Notes: generated from the letters alone by a model not told the origin. A stretch of 64,000 nucleotides of DNA from Limonium bicolor (GCA_023374045.1 CM041783.1:93097298-93161297); one strand, 5' to 3'; counted from the first letter of the stretch, positions 1-10,102 are shown. Program-made: numbers and translations.

Positions 1-336
1 GTATCACAACTAGAAAGGGTAAAAAGATAGAAAATGAAAACAATTAAATACTTGTTTGTTTGAAACTGATGTGGGGAAGTAGAACTCGATCCTGATCAGA
101 TCGAGGGAAACCGAACACAAATTGGGGTGGAAAGTAGTCAACACTGATGCTGATCACATCAGGTCGAATGATTCTTGAAGCTCCCCTCAAGTGGTCACAA
201 GAATCACACATTGGATAGAAGTAATGATATAAATTGAATTTGGAGTTGTATGTTTTAGAAAAATTTAATTGGTTGGTGAAAGAATTTCCTGGTATGGAGA
301 TGAGGATCTGCTAGAAGTGTGTACCGAAGAAGATAG
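1..336 (+). mobile_element. Element A, 3' internal flank (left half)
   Basis: Non-coding stretch resembling the M1 region near 16900-17230: the same landmarks occur in order (CCGAACACAAATTGGGGTGG, then GCTGATCACATCAG, then TTCTTGAAGCTCCC). It continues at 9747-10102 once TR-GAG1 is removed, as shown by the GATAG duplication. It is therefore the part of element A just upstream of its PPT and 3' LTR. No ORF is supported. Confidence 0.8.
332..336. repeat. Left target-site duplication of TR-GAG1 (GATAG)
   Basis: GATAG lies immediately before the TG of the 5' LTR. The same five bases follow the terminal CA of the 3' LTR at 9747-9751. A 5-bp duplication is what a Ty3/gypsy integrase leaves. Confidence 0.92.
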
Positions 337-842
337 TGTTTCTACCCAAAATTTTGACCCCCTGGCTGAGGTCTACGAGGTTGTGAGAGCCATCTCCATC
401 AAACAGTAAGAGACTCCGGCCCGATCGGCGTGTTCCAGGGCCTGAGGAGCAGTTTCGTCATTGTCAGGGGCGTTTTCGTAATTTTTAAGGCTTCTGAGTT
501 CTCCTATAGGCTTTCTCTCTCCTCCAAAGGGTGCCCAAATCAGCTCGAAATGCTTTGATATTTTAACCCATGATAGAGGATGACATTTTAAGCATAATGG
601 CGTTGGAATTTTGATTTTTCGAATTTCCAATAATTTTCTAGCAATTTCTGACTGAATCTGACGAGAAATTCAATTTAAAAATGCTCCAGCATTTAAAAAA
701 TTCGTTTCCACCTCAGAAAATTCATAATATCCATTCTTGACATGTGGTTAAAATTTCATAGCAAAATTCCTTTGGGAAGTTACTTAGTTAAAATATCGAA
801 AAATCTTACTTTTACTAGATTCTCTTTATCTTTAAGAAAGTC

Positions 843-850
843 TATATAAG
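843..850 (+). promoter_or_regulatory. TATA box in TR-GAG1 5' LTR
   Basis: TATATAAG followed by GGGGATAGG. It is present identically in the 3' LTR at 8473-8480 and is the best core-promoter candidate, placing the U3/R boundary about 30 bases downstream. Confidence 0.6.
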
Positions 851-1432
851 GGGATAGGTTTTTGGATAAAATCAGAACTTCATATGCTCAAGAACCCTAG
901 AGAGTCAGAAAACACGGCTTCCTCTCTCTCTCTCACGTTTTCCAACACCCGGCCACCCAAATCATACTGAAAATCCCCCGAAATCATCATCTAAACACGT
1001 TTTCCAATTCCCAAAGCACCAATAATCATCAAAACCTCACAAAAACACCACCAACACGTGAAGAACAGCAAGAACAACCAACAACCAGAAGCTTGGTTCG
1101 AAGTCCTTTCGGGTTTGCCATCAACGGAGCGCTCAACGAATCCCGGTGTGAAGAAACGTTGTGAATCCGAAGGTAAAACAGGTAGGAACTCAGTTTCCCT
1201 AATTCTCCACGGTATTATCTGTCTTGCCTCGAAATTTGAACTCAAACTAACCTTCGTAGGCTTCTGTATTGCTGTTTATTTGAGTCTCTGTCAGATAACT
1301 TGTTTGCTAAGTTTCGTGCTTAATTCGAATTCAAATTGAAAACTTTCAATCACTAACGTCTTGTAAATCTTTCAGGCTTCACACCCATAAAATTTGAGCT
1401 CAAAACACCCTCGGGAACCTTCTGAAAACCCC

Positions 1433-1691
1433 TGTCCGTGGGTGGTCCGTGACCTCGGACCCATGGTCCGGGACCTCGGACGCGTTGTCCGAGACCACGG
1501 ACACCCACGGACGGCGGCGGGATTTTAAATTTTAAAAACTTAGGTTTTTCTAATAATGTCCGGGCCCACGGACAGCCTGTCCGTGGCCCCGGACTTTGAA
1601 ATTTTTTGTTTTCCTTTAACTTCGACTTTTCTGCGTAATTAGGTTAACTGGGGTCCGAGGGTTCGGACATTAGGTCCGTGGCCACGGACAG
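1433..1691 (+). repeat. GC-rich GTCCG inverted-repeat cluster in 5' LTR
   Basis: More than ten copies of GTCCG or its complement CGGAC in about 260 bp, many paired as inverted repeats such as GTCCGTGG...CCACGGAC. The surrounding LTR is AT-rich. The cluster is conserved in the 3' LTR at 9061-9317. Confidence 0.75.
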
Positions 1692-2120
1692 AATCAAAAT
1701 TCGACCTATTTCTGCCCCCGAAACCCTAGTTTAGGTAATTTCACTTTTCACTTTTATTTCTGTCAAAAAATGCTAAAAACACAAAAAAACAGAAGCTCGC
1801 GCACTTAGGTTAAAACGACTCGTAATAAGCCGTAATAAACTGAGTAGAGGAAAAACGACCTAGGAAGGGTAATGAAAGTAATTGAACCCTAATTAAGTCG
1901 AATATCAAGCCCCCGAACCCGAACTCTCCTTTCCTAATTTGATCTAGGTTAAAATTAGGTGGCGACTCATAATAGGTTCCAGTGAGCTAGCTTAGGTTTT
2001 AATAATTATTGTTATATGACATAGTTATTAATCTTAGGCTATAAGTGGACCTAAAACCCGTTTAGATCCTAATCAGCTTTAATCAACATAGGATAGGGTT
2101 TAAAATCGAGGCTCACAGAC

Positions 2121-2138
2121 TGGCGACTCTGCTGGGGA
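2121..2138 (+). other. Primer-binding site of TR-GAG1
   Basis: TGGCGACTCTGCTGGGGA, three bases after the LTR end. It has the TGG start expected for pairing with a tRNA 3' CCA end. Ogre elements are reported to use an Arg tRNA and this site may be of that type, but I cannot check the tRNA match here. Confidence 0.8.
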
Positions 2139-3078
2139 CTAACTTCTTAATTTTAAACTTGTTTGATTTTAAGAAAGAGGGCTTAACTCGAAGATGTTTA
2201 TTTATGGCTTTATTACTCTGTTTGTTTACTTCTGTGCGCACTTTAATTTTTGCACCCTTGCATCATATGAGAGCGAGGGTCCACGCAAACCAATTCCACT
2301 CTGGGACCCGTTTGAGGGTCCCCTGTCTGGGACTCACACCTTTTAGGTGATGTGAATAAATGGGGGAAAAGAGGAGGGTGTCGTCTAACCACACCCCCTT
2401 AATACCTGGGCTTTAGCCCCAAGCATTTTCCTGGCAGTACCCTTACCAAGCCCATTGTTTGGTCAGTCAAAGACCCGACCGTAGACGCACGCCTTTTAGG
2501 TGATGTGAAAAAAGTGGGGGAAGCCCAAAGAGAATAGCGTGCAAGCCCTATTCCTTTGTGGTGACCTGGGCCCGCGCCCCAAGCACCTCTCCGGATCGAC
2601 CTATACCTGTTGGACTGAGTCATCTTGTGAGGACATTTGCATCACCGCCTTACGTAAGACTTATGTATGTGTTCTCTTTCTCCTGGGCCTCAGGCCCAAT
2701 GTCTGCATCGACCCATCAATCTCCCCCAGCCCGATTAAAATGCTTGAATGTTTCAAACGGCCTGAATAGCCTGAAGAAGCAAAAGAGTCCCGTAATTAGA
2801 ACACAAGGGCCCTCATAGGAAAACCTTTCCACGTCTCTTAAAGCCCGTGCCCTAATACTTCTTTTTTATGTTCCAAAACAGAAAGAAGGCAAGATTTCAG
2901 AAAGGCGCTGGGACAGAAGTTCCGGACGCTTGACCCGACTGCCTACTCCTCCACCTCCGTTATTTCAGCCCGAGGCAGACTCTAGCTCATCTGACATGTC
3001 AGTCCAAGCACATGACGATATCTCTCAGGAGGATCAACCAGCGGGGGAGAAAACCGGAACACTTCTGTTGAAGAACTC
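2139..3078 (+). other. TR-GAG1 leader with a ~152-bp tandem duplication
   Basis: Untranslated leader between the PBS and the main gag ORF. Two diverged copies of a ~152-bp unit start near 2338 and 2490, each with CCTTTTAGGTGATGTGA and later GCCCCAAGCA. The last ~190 bases (from about 2887) are open in another frame, reading a basic and proline-rich peptide (ERRWDRSSGRL, then LPTPPPP) that ends on a TGA overlapping the gag ATG as ATGA. This looks like the original Gag N-terminus, now shifted by one base. Confidence 0.6.
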
Positions 3079-4533
3079 ATGAAAAACTTTGACTTGAAAC
3101 ACCAGGAAGCGATCCAGGCGCTCGAGAATAAATATGTGGACACAATCGCCAAGCTAGAGGATAAGTTGGCTGCATTGGAAACGGCAGCCCAAAGCAGGGC
3201 CACTGAGGGTCTGGCAGGGGAGCAGGATCAAATAGCCAGCCTGGTACGGAAACATCAAGCCGCCATTGAAGCCTTGGAGGCACGGCATACGGCGGCAACG
3301 GTTGAGCTCCACGAGAAAATAGGATCTTTGGAGGCGGCAAGACAGGAAAGACCGCTACAAGGATTTGTCAATCCTTTATACGGCATGGACAATATCTCCC
3401 TAGAAGGGCATGACACCCAAGTTGGATACAGTGGTGGTGCTCCTGGGAACCAACTAGCCACCGAAGTTCAGAGGGCTTTGAGGCGCATTGAGCGCATGGA
3501 AAAGGCTAGTAAACCCGCTGGGTTTGATTATCTTTCCATGGGATCCTATCCAGATGTTGAGCTACCCGCAAAACTGAAGCTCCCCACTTTGGCTCTCTAC
3601 AAAGGCTCGACCGATCCCCAAATTCATTTGGCGATGTTTGATCGAGAAATGTCTATCCTGAGGCTCAATGATATGCAGAAGGCCAAGGTCTTCGCCCGAT
3701 ACCTAGATGAGATCCCTCAACGATGGTACCTAACTCAGAGGATGAACACCAAGACCTATGAGGAGATATGCGAAGCTTTCCTGACTCACTTTGAGTATGC
3801 TAAAAATCTGGAAATCACCCGATCTGACCTTGCTAGCACACGCCAAACGGGAAGTGAGTCCATGTCTGATTTTATAAAGCGGTGGAGGAGGAAGGCAGCA
3901 GGCATGCCTACAAGGATGGATGAGCAGGAACAAATCCGCATGATTGTTGAGAACATGCAAAAGCAGTACAATGATGAATTAAAGTATATGTACTTTCCAA
4001 GCTTTGACATGCTCATGGGCCAGGTAGGAGTTTTGGAGGAGAAGATCCACAGGGGGGACCTAAAGCTTGGATATTCTCGAGGAGCCGGAGGTAACTCAAA
4101 GTTCTCAAAATCCGAACCGGCGAAAGCTTCCTACCCAACCACAGCTTATGCACAAAGCGCACCGCAGAGGTACGCGGGACAGTACGAGGTGAATGCAGTC
4201 CAGCAGCCAAGGGAGCAAGGGAGGAACTATCGAGCGGTACCGCCTCCCAGACCGGATTTCAGTCAACGAGAATTCACAGATATTGGTCGGCCATTGAGTC
4301 ATGCTTTGAAAAAACTCCAGGAGCAGAACATCTTACAGCCTCTTCCGCCCCGACCAGGAGTCACCTGTTTGGGCAGGAACCCAAATCAGTTCTGTCTCTA
4401 CCATCAGTTGCCAGGTCATGACACCGATCATTGCAGGGCCCTACAGCATAAGATCCAAGACCTGATTGACCAGGGGCTTCAGTTCTCAGAGCGCGGAAAT
4501 ATCTTCGGGAATCCTATGCCAAAACACCATTAA
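3079..4533 (+). CDS. gag: Gag structural protein of TR-GAG1 (Ogre/Tat type)
   Basis: An intact 484-residue ORF and the only convincing coding gene in this element. Residues 1 to about 95 are a charged predicted coiled coil (repeated EALE/LEDKLAALE-like heptads). Residues ~155-330 form the retrotransposon gag domain, with the usual order LKLPTLALYKGSTDPQIHLA, then RWYL, then SMSDFIKRWRRKA, then EQIRMIVENM. A zinc knuckle of form CX2HX4HX4C begins at C439 (CLYHQLPGHDTDHC), followed by LQHKIQDLID. The family forms virus-like particles and packages element RNA. The upstream frame (about 2887-3081) probably encodes the missing N-terminus, so translation from this ATG may give a shortened Gag or follow a frameshift. 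No pol follows. Confidence 0.88.
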   Translation: MKNFDLKHQEAIQALENKYVDTIAKLEDKLAALETAAQSRATEGLAGEQDQIASLVRKHQAAIEALEARHTAATVELHEKIGSLEAARQERPLQGFVNPLYGMDNISLEGHDTQVGYSGGAPGNQLATEVQRALRRIERMEKASKPAGFDYLSMGSYPDVELPAKLKLPTLALYKGSTDPQIHLAMFDREMSILRLNDMQKAKVFARYLDEIPQRWYLTQRMNTKTYEEICEAFLTHFEYAKNLEITRSDLASTRQTGSESMSDFIKRWRRKAAGMPTRMDEQEQIRMIVENMQKQYNDELKYMYFPSFDMLMGQVGVLEEKIHRGDLKLGYSRGAGGNSKFSKSEPAKASYPTTAYAQSAPQRYAGQYEVNAVQQPREQGRNYRAVPPPRPDFSQREFTDIGRPLSHALKKLQEQNILQPLPPRPGVTCLGRNPNQFCLYHQLPGHDTDHCRALQHKIQDLIDQGLQFSERGNIFGNPMPKHH

Positions 4534-5062
4534 GGATCGCTGTTGCTTTTCTTTTCTCTTTTGTTGTTTTGCGTAGCATTTGTTTTGTCTTTTCTTTTAG
4601 TCCTTTAGCTAGTTTAGTTGTTTCTCCTTTTTAGATGGTACTCATTGTCGTTGTTACTACTTCTGATTATCAATAAAATTTCTTCTTTGTTCATGTTTCA
4701 ACATTTATACTTCCGTTCATGTGCTAAAAGGAAAAGGAAAAGAAAGGAAGAGAAAACTCTCTCATAAGGCATGTCCACAAGCATATAAGAGTAAGAACCT
4801 TCATCTTTCACGAAACCCCCCTGTACAAAACCGCCTACCCATCCACACATTTGCTACCTCCCCCACAGTCATCCCACATGTCGCAGCGTCCTGTCATTTC
4901 TACCATTTCATCTTAAAAAAAAAAAAAAAGGAGCTGCTGCCGCAAAAAAAAAAAATCACTCAGCAACCACCCCATCACCACTCACCACCATTGTTCACCG
5001 CACATGCGGTCACCCTCCACAAAACTTGGGCATTCTAAGGTTGTCAAGAAACCCCGCAACAA

Positions 5063-5075
5063 TACTGGGGGCAAT
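5063..5075 (+). repeat. PPT-like sequence, copy 1
   Basis: TACTGGGGGCAAT, nearly the same as the true PPT before the 3' LTR, but about 2.9 kb upstream of it. No LTR start follows. Confidence 0.6.
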
Positions 5076-6111
5076 CTGAGTTAAGGAACGATAATGTTTA
5101 TTTCTTTTGTTTAATGCGCAAACAAGTCTCTGAGTGAACGTTTCGCGAGAGTGCCTTGAGCGGTAAAACCAAGAGCGAAAGAGCGTGTCATTTTTACACG
5201 GCTCCAGAGAGGTCACATCAAAGGTAGGTAAACGGCATGACTCCGACCGAAGGAGATAATTTGTAAATTTACACTTAAACCTGTGAAAAGTAACAAAGAA
5301 CGGATACACAACTATTAGGGATGACGAAGCACCTAGGACAGCACCACACAGCCAAAAGCTTGTGAACCCATTAAACCCTAGGCACCCCCGCTGAGCTTTT
5401 CATATATCCCTCTCATATAGCTCCACAAACAAGCCCGCCAATGATGAATAACCGACCCGGTGACCAAAGGAAGCAAGGAGCCCGACTTTTGAACAACAAC
5501 TTCACAAGTCCAAAGAAGCAAAACCGCTACCAGCATGACAAACGATCCGCAAATGGTCCCAAAGTGACACAGGATCCAAATGAGCTAACATCAAAACAGC
5601 TCTCAAAGTTCAAACCGGGAAACAACCCCGAAAGGAAAGAAATCCAAAGAAAGGCAAACCTGAAAAGCCTGAAGAAACAAAATTGGAAGAAGAGAAAGGA
5701 TGCAAGGACAATTCAAAAATCCAAGTTCCAAGCTCGTAAGCGAAGTCATCACGAAGTAGCCAAACGACTTCAGGACAAAGAAGGCAAGTCCGAGAGACGG
5801 CGCAAGTTGCAGCTTTGGTCACCCTTAAGCTCCACATATCCTAAACATTCCGCTATTATCCTATTGTCATTCATCACACCCCATGCCACGCTATAAGCCC
5901 AAAAGACTTCCGACTTAGTAGTTGTGTATCCATCATGTGAAAGTAACAGGTTGAACACGTAAATCAACAAATGTCAAATTCAATGGTTAGAAGTTGACTG
6001 TAAGTGAGAAACGATGCAAATACCAAACACGCCGAGTGTAGGTAGAAGCACCACATCAAAGCATAAGCCCGACCTGTAAGGATGACTTGTTCGCGCAGTT
6101 AATCAAGAAAA

Positions 6112-6145
6112 TACTGGGGGCAATCGATCGTTCCGATCGATTGCC
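6112..6145 (+). repeat. PPT-like sequence fused to a perfect palindrome, copy 2
   Basis: TACTGGGGG runs directly into GGCAATCGATCG, loop TTC, CGATCGATTGCC: a perfect 12-bp stem at 6119-6145. Confidence 0.75.
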
Positions 6146-6179
6146 ATAGCTCTAAAAACTCAGATTGCCTAAGGAAAAA

Positions 6180-6211
6180 TACTGGGGGCAATTGTTGGTC
6201 CAACAATTGCC
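6180..6211 (+). repeat. PPT-like sequence fused to a perfect palindrome, copy 3
   Basis: TACTGGGGG runs into GGCAATTGTTGG, one central T, CCAACAATTGCC: a perfect 12-bp inverted repeat at 6187-6211. The outer stem GGCAAT/ATTGCC is shared with copy 2, but the inner arms differ. Confidence 0.75.
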
Positions 6212-6492
6212 ATGACACACCAATTGAAACCAAAGCTTGAGCAACCATCCACCACAGGCATAAACCCTCATCCACATCAAGCATTCTCAGGCCCGTCCTA
6301 AGCCCTACCTCCACATCAAATTTCCTCAGGCCCGTCTTAAGCCCTACCTCACACAAACACCCGCAGGCCCGCCTAGCCTACCTTCACACTCGGGCCCATC
6401 TTGAGCCTACCTTCTCTAGGTTCGACATAAACCCTAATCCTTCTACATCCTTTTGGACCACCATACATTTACTCACTTTCACTTAGAATCCA

Positions 6493-7110
6493 TCCTTAGG
6501 CTCGTCATAAGACCTAGAACCTCCTTTAGGCTCGTCATAAGACCTAGATCCTCCTTTAGGCTCGTCATAAGACCTAGATCCATCCTTTAGGCTCGTCATA
6601 AGACCTAGATCCAACCTTTAGGCTCGTCATAAGACCTAGAACCTCCCTTAGGCTCGTCATAAGACCTAGTTGCATTCCTTAGGCTCGTCATAAGACCTAG
6701 TTGCATTCCTTAGGCTCGTCATAAGACCTAGTTGCTTCCTTTAGGCTCGTCATAAGACCTAGAACCTCCCTTTAGGCTCGTCATAAGACCTAGAACCTTC
6801 CCTTAGGCTCGTCATAAGACCTAGTTGCATTCCCTTAGGCTCGTCATAAGACCTAGTTGCATTCCCTTAGGCTCGTCATAAGACCTAGAACCTCCCTTTA
6901 GGCTCGTCATAAGACCTAGTTGCATTCCCTTAGGCTCGTCATAAGACCTAGAACCTCCCTTTAGGCTCGTCATAAGACCTAGCTGCATTCCCTTAGGCTC
7001 GTAGTAAGACCTAGCATTACCTTTAGGCTTACCCACTCTCATCAAACACATTGCATTCATCTCACTCATATAGGCTCGTCATAAGACCTAGCTGCATTAC
7101 CCAGGCGCGT
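6493..7110 (+). repeat. ~31-bp tandem array with core TAGGCTCGTCATAAG
   Basis: About 17 regular copies to 7016 and two degenerate ones to 7110. Each holds TAGGCTCGTCATAAG followed by ACCTAG, which is an imperfect inverted repeat (TAGG...CCTA). The cores are separated by 10-13 variable bases drawn from a few recurring types (TTGCATTCCC, AACCTCCC). The same core recurs in element O at 43990-44700. Confidence 0.9.
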
Positions 7111-7337
7111 CACAAGACCTGGCGACAGAAAGTTGGCGAGGTGATGGCAATAAATCCTCCTTTTGCGATGTCAACTTATTTTTGGGATCAACGAATGGTG
7201 GGCAAAGGCAATAAGTCCCCAGGGTTTTTACCAGGAGTTATCCCTGCACACCGGCTTGGGGGGCGATGGCAATAAGTCCACATTGGGTCCAGCCAGGAGC
7301 ATCGGCACGGGTTTCGGTCCCCCGGAAGCATCCGAAC

Positions 7338-7412
7338 ATCATCAACATCATCAACATCATCAACATCATCAACATCATCGGCATTATCATCAGCATCAGC
7401 ATCATTTACATC
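7338..7412 (+). repeat. CAT/CAA trinucleotide microsatellite
   Basis: Runs of CATCATCAA grading into CATCAG and CATTTACAT. Codon-like reading of it in any frame gives only His/Ile/Asn repeats. Confidence 0.85.
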
Positions 7413-7447
7413 ATTAGCATTTCAGCATTCTTGCATTTGCATCCAGT

Positions 7448-7845
7448 TTTCACACCTTAGGTAGTCAGCGCCTTAGAATAGCTCGACATCATCACTTTAG
7501 GTAGTCAGCGCCTTAGAATAGCTTGACATCATTTTCATCACTTTAGGTAGTCAGCGCCTTAGAATAGCTCGACATCATTTTCATCATTTTAGGTAGTCAG
7601 CGCCTTAGAATGGCTCGACATCATTTTCACTTTAGGTGGTCAGCGCCTTAGAATAGCTCGACATCATATCATCGTTTCAGGTAGTCAACGCCTTAGAATA
7701 GCTTGACATCGTATCATCATTTTAGGTAGTCAACGCCTTAGAATAGCTTGACATCGTATCCTCCTTATAGGTAGTCGGCACCTTAGAATAGTCTGACATT
7801 ATCTCATTGTTACCTTTAGGTAGTCAGCGCCTCCGAATTGCTGGG
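7448..7845 (+). repeat. ~45-bp tandem array (TTTAGGTAGTCAGCGCC)
   Basis: Nine copies of a 41-50-bp unit containing TAGGTAGTCAGCGCCTTAG and then ATAGCTCGACATC, decaying towards the 3' end. It lies just upstream of the PPT, in the same tail zone as the 31-bp array. Confidence 0.88.
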
Positions 7846-7954
7846 CATCGTTAACCCGGTTTCACACAACGTGGAGGATTCTGTGGAGTCCAAAATTTTG
7901 GGGCACCACTCAAGCATCAACCAGACTTTTCACATTCGTTACAAAGTCCAGTTG

Positions 7955-7967
7955 ACGGGGGGCAATC
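7955..7967 (+). other. Polypurine tract of TR-GAG1
   Basis: ACGGGGGGCAATC abuts the TG of the 3' LTR. It is the plus-strand primer for reverse transcription. Confidence 0.85.
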
Positions 7968-9746
7968 TGTTATACCCAAAATTTTGACCCCCTGGTTAAG
8001 GTCTACGAGGTTGTGAGAGCCATCTCCATCAAACAGTAAGAGACTCCGGCCCGATCGGCGTGTTCCAGGGCCTGAGGAGCAGTTTCGTCATTGTCAGGGG
8101 CGTTTTTGTAATTTTTAAGGCTTCTGAGTTCTCCTATAGGCTTTCTCTCTCCTCCAAAGGGTGCCCAAATCAGCTCGAAATGCTTTGATATTTTAACCCA
8201 TGATAGAGGATGACATTTTAAGCATAATGGCGTTGGAATTTTGATTTTTCGAATTTCCAATAATTTTCTAGCAATTTCTGACTGAATCTGACGAGAAATT
8301 CAATTTAAAAATGCTCCAGCATTTAAAAAATTCGTTTCCACCTCAGAAAATTCATAATATCCATTCTTGACATGTGGTTAAAATTTCATAGCAAAATTCC
8401 TTTGGGAAGTTACCTAGTTAAAATATCGAAAAATCTTACTTTTACTAGATTCTCTTTATCTTTAAGAAAGTCTATATAAGGGGATAGGTTTTTGGATAAA
8501 GGCAGAACTTCATATGCTCAAGAACCCTAGAGAGTCAGAAAACACGGCTTCCTCTCTCTCTCACGTTTTCCAACACCCGGCCACCCAAATCATACTGAAA
8601 ATCCCCCGAAATCATCATCTAAACACGTTTTCCAATTCCCAAAGCACCATTAATCATCAAAACCTCACAAAAACACCACCAACACGTGAAGAACAGCAAG
8701 AACAACCAACAACCAGAAGCTTGGTTCGAAGTCCTTTCGGGTTTGCCATCAACGGAGCGCTCAACGAATCCCGGTGTGAAGAAACGTTGTGAATCCGAAG
8801 GTAAAACAGGTAGAAACTCCACTTCCCTGATTCACCACGGCATTATCTGTCTTGCCTCGAAATTTGAACTCAAACTAACCTTCGTAGGCTTCTGTATTGC
8901 TGTTTATTTAAGCCTCTGTCAGATAACTTGTTTGCTAAGTTTCGTGCTTAATTCGAATTCAAATTGAAAACTTTAAATCACTAACGTCTTGTACATCTTT
9001 CAGGCTTCACACCCATAAAATTTGAGCTCAAAACACCCTCGGGAGCCTTCTGAAAACCCCTGTCCGTGGGTGGTCCGTGACCTCGGACCTATGGTCCGGG
9101 ACCTCGGACGCGTTGTCCGAGACCACGGACACCCACGGACGGCGGCGGGATTTTAAATTTTAAAAACTTAGGTTTTTCTAATAATGTCCGGGCCCACGGA
9201 CAGCCTGTCCGTGGCCCCGGACTTTGAAATTTTTTGTTTCCTTTAACTTCGACTTTTCTGCGTAATTAGGTTAACTGGGGTCCGAGGGTTCGGACATTAG
9301 GTCCGTGGCCACGGACAGAATCAAAATTCGACCTATTTCTGCCCCCGAAACCCTAGTTTAGGTAATTTCACTTTTCACTTTTATTTTCTGTCAAAAAATG
9401 CCAAAAACACAAAAAAAACAGAAGCGCGCACTTAGGTCAAAAACGACTTTGTAGTAAGCCGTAAATAAACTGAGTAGAGGAAAAACGACCTAGGAAGGGT
9501 AATGAAAGTAATTGAACCCTAATTAAGTCGAATATCAAGCCCCCGAACCCGAACTCTCCTTTCCTAATTTGATCTAGGTTAAAATTAGGTGGCGACTCAT
9601 AATAGGTTCCAGTGAGCTAGCTTAGGTTTTAGTAATTATTGTTATATAACATAGTTATTAATCTTAGGCTATAAGTGGACCTAAAACCCGTTTAGATCCC
9701 AATCAAGTTAATCCACATAGGATAGGGTTTAAAATCGAGGCTCACA
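7968..9746 (+). repeat. TR-GAG1 3' LTR
   Basis: 1,779 bp, TGTTATACCC...CTCACA, nearly identical to 337-2117. It has its own TATA box at 8473-8480 and the GTCCG inverted-repeat cluster at 9061-9317. Confidence 0.92.
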
Positions 9747-9751
9747 GATAG
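9747..9751. repeat. Right target-site duplication of TR-GAG1 (GATAG)
   Basis: Same five bases as 332-336, directly after the 3' LTR terminal CA. Confidence 0.92.
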
Positions 9752-10102
9752 TAGTGTAGCATGTTGTATTATTCCAAGGGCAGCGGGACATAGAGGAGTC
9801 CCGTGTCTAGATGACCTGAGTACCTGCGGGATTGTATGTGTATTGCATTGCTTTGGGGATAGCTTTGCACCGTATGTATGTATGAACTTGGTAATGAGGA
9901 ACCAGATAGTTGGTAGTAGTGCGGATTGGAGTAACTATTGTATATGGGTATAGTATGGTATGTAGGAACCTTGAGGGATGGATTTGGGAATCATAAGGAG
10001 GAAGGATGTATGACTTTGGCACTAGACAAGTATAAAGGAGTAAGTACAGTAATCCTATAACCTCGAACAACTTTGAGGACAAAGTTCTTAAGGGGGGTAG
10101 AT
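9752..10102 (+). mobile_element. Element A, 3' internal flank (right half) with PPT
   Basis: Continuation of 1-336. It ends in TTAAGGGGGGTAGAT at 10088-10102, the PPT that abuts LTR A. The motif of a G-run plus TAGAT before a TGAAATACCCC LTR start recurs at 17790-17803 and, inverted, at 50614-50628. Confidence 0.8.

Larger units (their letters stand above)
337..2117 (+). repeat. TR-GAG1 5' LTR
   Basis: 1,781 bp, starting TGTTTCTACCC and ending GGCTCACA. It matches 7968-9746 almost throughout, with one extra base in the first 11 positions and scattered substitutions. It carries a TATA box at 843-850, a possible splice acceptor (TTTCAG) near 1370-1375 and GC-rich inverted repeats at 1433-1691. 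ORFs inside it recur in both LTRs but have no recognisable domain and are probably fortuitous. Confidence 0.92.
4534..6480 (+). other. TR-GAG1 3' non-coding region, proximal part
   Basis: A T-rich stretch follows the gag stop with a possible poly(A) context (AATAAA at 4672-4677), then A-rich sequence. The part at 5310-5430 is homologous to element O at about 42170-42310: both contain AGGGATGACGA, CACCTAGGA, GCCAAAAGC and CCCGCTGAGC in order. No pol remnant is visible. An ORF at 5441-5896 is K/R/N/Q-rich and low-complexity, and I do not support it as a gene. Confidence 0.7.
337..9746 (+). mobile_element. TR-GAG1: complete gag-only LTR retrotransposon, Ogre/Tat-like
   Basis: A 9.4-kb element with two ~1.78-kb LTRs (TG...CA), a primer-binding site 3 bases after the 5' LTR, one gag ORF, a G-rich polypurine tract and a 5-bp TSD. 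The ~3.4 kb between gag and the 3' LTR contains no protease, RT, RNase H or integrase; it holds tandem repeats and A-rich DNA. Gag has the CX2HX4HX4C knuckle also seen in the Tat-lineage gag of T, and the 3' tail is homologous to that of Ogre-like element O. By eye the two LTRs differ at only a few percent of sites, so insertion is fairly recent. It matches the published TR-GAG type of non-autonomous element and would need enzymes in trans. Confidence 0.9.

Noticed and set aside
5441..5896. 151-residue ORF in the TR-GAG1 tail
   Set aside because: Low-complexity K/R/N/Q-rich translation of purine-rich DNA, no domain, and the homologous part of element O does not keep the frame.
6493..7016. CRISPR-like array: constant ~21-bp core with short variable spacers
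   Set aside because: The spacers are only 10-13 bases and recur in a few types, the array is in a plant retrotransposon tail, and there are no cas genes. It is an ordinary tandem repeat.
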